In this document: positions 62,215 to 64,000 of the stretch, piece after piece
How positions within the stretch are numbered: the first letter of the stretch is position 1
Layout of the letters: each line of letters begins with the position of its first letter
Source: Ochrobactrum sp. RH2CCR150
GTDB taxonomy: Bacteria; Pseudomonadota; Alphaproteobacteria; Rhizobiales; Rhizobiaceae
Length of the DNA stretch: 64,000 bases
Assembly (NCBI GenBank): GCA_014138095.1
Contig: JACGXE010000006.1
Span: 124,001-188,000, forward strand
Direction of reading: 5' to 3'
Translations under genes and position numbers: made by a program
Notes under the pieces: model-generated
What the model saw: only the letters and a program-made list of their open reading frames with translations
The model's database searches: none
Told to the model about the DNA's origin: nothing

Positions 62215-63390
62215 ATGGATAGTTCCGCAGCAAAACCGCTGACGCGGGAGCATCTCGACTGGCCGTTTTTTGACAAAAACCACACCGACTGGGCCGCGAA
62301 GCTCGATGCCTTTGCAGCGAGCCCGGCGCTGGCAAATGTCGATCACAGCGACACGGACAATGCCTGCCGTGCTTTGGTGAAAGCGCTGGGCCAAGCCGGG
62401 CTGCTGGAAGCGGCTGTCAGCCTGACAGGCGGCGAAGGCATCGATTCCCGCAAGCTTTGCATCGCCCGCGAGACATTGGCTTATCACGATGGTCTCGCCG
62501 ATTTCGCTTTTGCCATGCAGGGCCTCGGCACCGGCGCGATCAGCCTGACCGCATCGGACGAACTCAAGCAGGCTGTGTTACCGAAAGTGGCAAGCGGCGA
62601 ATGGATTTCGGCCTTCGCTCTTTCGGAAAAACTGGCCGGGTCCGATGTGGCGGCGATGAGCTGTGCCGCCAGAGCTGACGGCGACCATTATGTGCTCGAC
62701 GGTGAAAAGACCTGGATTTCCAATGGCGGCATCGCCGATGTCTACACCGTCTTTGCCCGCACCGGCGAAGCGCCGGGCACGCGCGGCATTTCGGCCTTTG
62801 TTGTTTTCGCCACCGATCCCGGCTTTTCCATTGCGGAGCGCATAGATGTGATCGCGCCGCATCCGCTCGCCACGATCCGCTTCGACAATTGCCGTATCCC
62901 GGCCTCGCGTCGCCTCGGCGCGCCGGGCGAAGGCTTCAAGATCGCCATGCGCACGCTCGACATTTTCCGCGCATCGGTTGCGGCAGCGGCACTAGGTTTC
63001 GCACGCCGTGCGGTCAGCGAAGCGCTGTCCCATGCACGGTCGCGCCCGATGTTTGGCGGCGCATTGGCCGACTTGCAGCTGACGCAGGCCACGCTTGGAG
63101 ACATGGCGACCGATATCGACGCCGCAGCACTTCTGACCTATCGCGCAGCATGGCGGCGCGACGTTCAGAAGCTGAACACAACCAAGGAAGCCGCAATGGC
63201 CAAGATGGTTGCGACGGAAAACGCCCAGCAAACCATCGACAAGGCCGTGCAAATGTTTGGTGGTCGCGGTGTGAAAAGCGGCGAAATCGTCGAGCGGCTT
63301 TATCGCGAGATCCGCGCACTTCGCATCTATGAGGGCGCAACAGAAGTGCAGAAACTCATTATCGCGCGCGAACTGCTGAAAGCGAATTAA
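62215..63390 (+). CDS. Acyl-CoA dehydrogenase
   Basis: FAD enzyme of 391 residues. Signature [36 protein letters not shown], and the catalytic Glu in [18 protein letters not shown] near residue 374. The N-terminus is atypical of short-chain enzymes but the core is complete. Within the operon it should act on an alicyclic or opened-chain acyl-CoA intermediate. Unlike the fold relative at 47979, this one keeps the dehydrogenase Glu. Confidence 0.9.
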   Translation: MDSSAAKPLTREHLDWPFFDKNHTDWAAKLDAFAASPALANVDHSDTDNACRALVKALGQAGLLEAAVSLTGGEGIDSRKLCIARETLAYHDGLADFAFAMQGLGTGAISLTASDELKQAVLPKVASGEWISAFALSEKLAGSDVAAMSCAARADGDHYVLDGEKTWISNGGIADVYTVFARTGEAPGTRGISAFVVFATDPGFSIAERIDVIAPHPLATIRFDNCRIPASRRLGAPGEGFKIAMRTLDIFRASVAAAALGFARRAVSEALSHARSRPMFGGALADLQLTQATLGDMATDIDAAALLTYRAAWRRDVQKLNTTKEAAMAKMVATENAQQTIDKAVQMFGGRGVKSGEIVERLYREIRALRIYEGATEVQKLIIARELLKAN

Positions 63391-63425
63391 AGCCTTTTAC
63401 CGCGCGCATTTTCTGGAGACACAAC

Positions 63426-63821
63426 ATGCATAAGACACTTCAGCCGCAAGGCTGGGCCCGCCCCATCGGATATGCCAATGGCGTTGAAGCCCGCGGGCGC
63501 ACCGTCTACATCGGCGGCCAGATCGGCTGGAACGAACAGCAACAGTTCGAGACCGACGATTTCGTCGAGCAGACCGAGCAGACATTGAAGAATATTGTCG
63601 CCATTCTGGCGGAAGCTGGCGGCAGGCCGGAACATATCGCCTCCATGACCTGGTATTTCACCGACAAGGTTGAATATACCGCCAATCTGAAAGGCATCGG
63701 TCGCGCCTATCGCGATGTGATCGGCAAGCACTTCCCCGCAATGGCGGCAGTGCAGGTTGTCGCGCTGGTTGAAGACCGGGCCAAGATCGAAATACAGGCT
63801 TTTGCCGTTATACCGGACTGA
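63426..63821 (+). CDS. Rid (YjgF/YER057c) family protein
   Basis: 131 residues, single Rid domain (GRTVYIGGQIGWNE, FVEQTEQTLKNIVAILAEAGG, KIEIQAFAVIPD). The Arg that defines enamine/imine-hydrolysing RidA proteins, in the motif preceding VxVxAL, is absent: the segment reads HFPAMAAVQVVALV with Met in that region. It therefore falls in the Rid groups without that Arg. Its place in a pathway whose ring product is an enamine CoA thioester suggests a specialised role in removing the amino group or guarding the intermediate. Confidence 0.85.
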   Translation: MHKTLQPQGWARPIGYANGVEARGRTVYIGGQIGWNEQQQFETDDFVEQTEQTLKNIVAILAEAGGRPEHIASMTWYFTDKVEYTANLKGIGRAYRDVIGKHFPAMAAVQVVALVEDRAKIEIQAFAVIPD

Positions 63822-63828
63822 GGCAACC

Positions 63829-64000
63829 ATGGCCGATAGACGCGAATTCTCCCCCGCTGTGACAGGCACGGTTGTCGACGGCATTCTTGTCGTCACGGTC
63901 GAAAACCCGCCGGTCAACGCCACATCCGCTGATGTGCGCAAAGGTTTTGCCGCAGCCATTCGCCATGCTTCTGGAGAAGCGGCGATCCGTGCGACCGTGC
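63829..64000 (+). CDS. Enoyl-CoA hydratase / 3-hydroxyacyl-CoA dehydrogenase-like (3' end outside window)
   Basis: 57 residues are visible from ATG at 63829, preceded by GAGGCAACC. ILVVTVENPPVNATSADVRKGFAAAI is the N-terminal strand-turn of crotonase domains, in the form typical of FadJ-like bifunctional proteins (VDNPPVNAL). Whether a hydroxyacyl-CoA dehydrogenase domain follows cannot be seen. It continues the aminobenzoyl-CoA operon. Confidence 0.7.
   Translation, partial: MADRREFSPAVTGTVVDGILVVTVENPPVNATSADVRKGFAAAIRHASGEAAIRATV

Noticed and set aside
1-64000. CRISPR array, tRNA/rRNA genes, insertion sequences, prophage or integrase
   Set aside because: No regularly spaced repeats, no cloverleaf-like sequence noticed and no transposase or integrase motif in any frame. 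The aromatic island shows no obvious mobile borders inside the window.

Overview
The window looks like chromosomal DNA of an alphaproteobacterium of the Brucella/Ochrobactrum group. The evidence is the gene content (a DUF930 protein, a bioMNY biotin importer, a BepE/TriC-like RND pump), the moderately GC-rich codon use, and several copies of the AGAGCATTTCC...GAACCGCTCTAG type of intergenic palindromic repeat that I associate with Brucellaceae and related Hyphomicrobiales. No rRNA, tRNA, CRISPR, transposase or phage gene was seen. Both edges cut genes: an ornithine cyclodeaminase on the left and an enoyl-CoA hydratase-like gene on the right.

Left part (1-28 kb) is mixed housekeeping and accessory content. 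It holds ornithine cyclodeaminase, a TonB-like DUF930 protein, a CorA/ZntB metal transporter behind PPK2, and a two-gene phosphonate module (FAD oxidoreductase + phnX). These are followed by a MFP-MFP-RND efflux operon, a TerC membrane protein and a polar amino acid ABC importer. Next to the importer is an unusual three-domain protein (kinase + M23 + class III aminotransferase) with a divergent Lrp/AsnC regulator. Then come cyclopropane fatty acid synthase, bioMNY, an alcohol dehydrogenase/AraC pair, a GAF-GGDEF protein and an LLM flavin monooxygenase.

Middle part (28.8-36.7 kb) is one long minus-strand operon: a PotABCD-like ABC importer with a three-subunit opine/hydroxyproline-type dehydrogenase (2Fe-2S protein, FAD/NAD subunit, DAO-type subunit). 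An IclR regulator is divergent to it.

Right part (36.7-64 kb) is an aromatic degradation island. Its core is a 2-aminobenzoate-type CoA ligase and a fused flavin monooxygenase/Old Yellow Enzyme, which is the architecture of 2-aminobenzoyl-CoA monooxygenase/reductase. After the fused enzyme come an SDR, an enoyl-CoA hydratase, an acyl-CoA dehydrogenase, a Rid-family protein and the start of another crotonase, a beta-oxidation-like lower pathway. Around this core are a branched-chain-type ABC importer, two MFS carriers, a PhzS-like FAD monooxygenase with a cupin, a two-component FMN monooxygenase with its reductase, two alpha/beta hydrolases, and AraC, LuxR and MarR regulators. IorAB (indolepyruvate:ferredoxin oxidoreductase-like) with an aromatic-acid MFS carrier is divergent from the monooxygenase/reductase. 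My reading is that an N-heteroaromatic compound (indole-, isatin- or quinolone-like) is converted to anthranilate and/or directly to 2-aminobenzoyl-CoA and then degraded by the aerobic hybrid CoA route. The core is well supported; the upstream substrate is inference. An 18-bp palindrome (TATTTTAAGCTTAAAATA) before the monooxygenase/reductase recurs in near-identical form before the FAD monooxygenase 20 kb away, which suggests one regulon.
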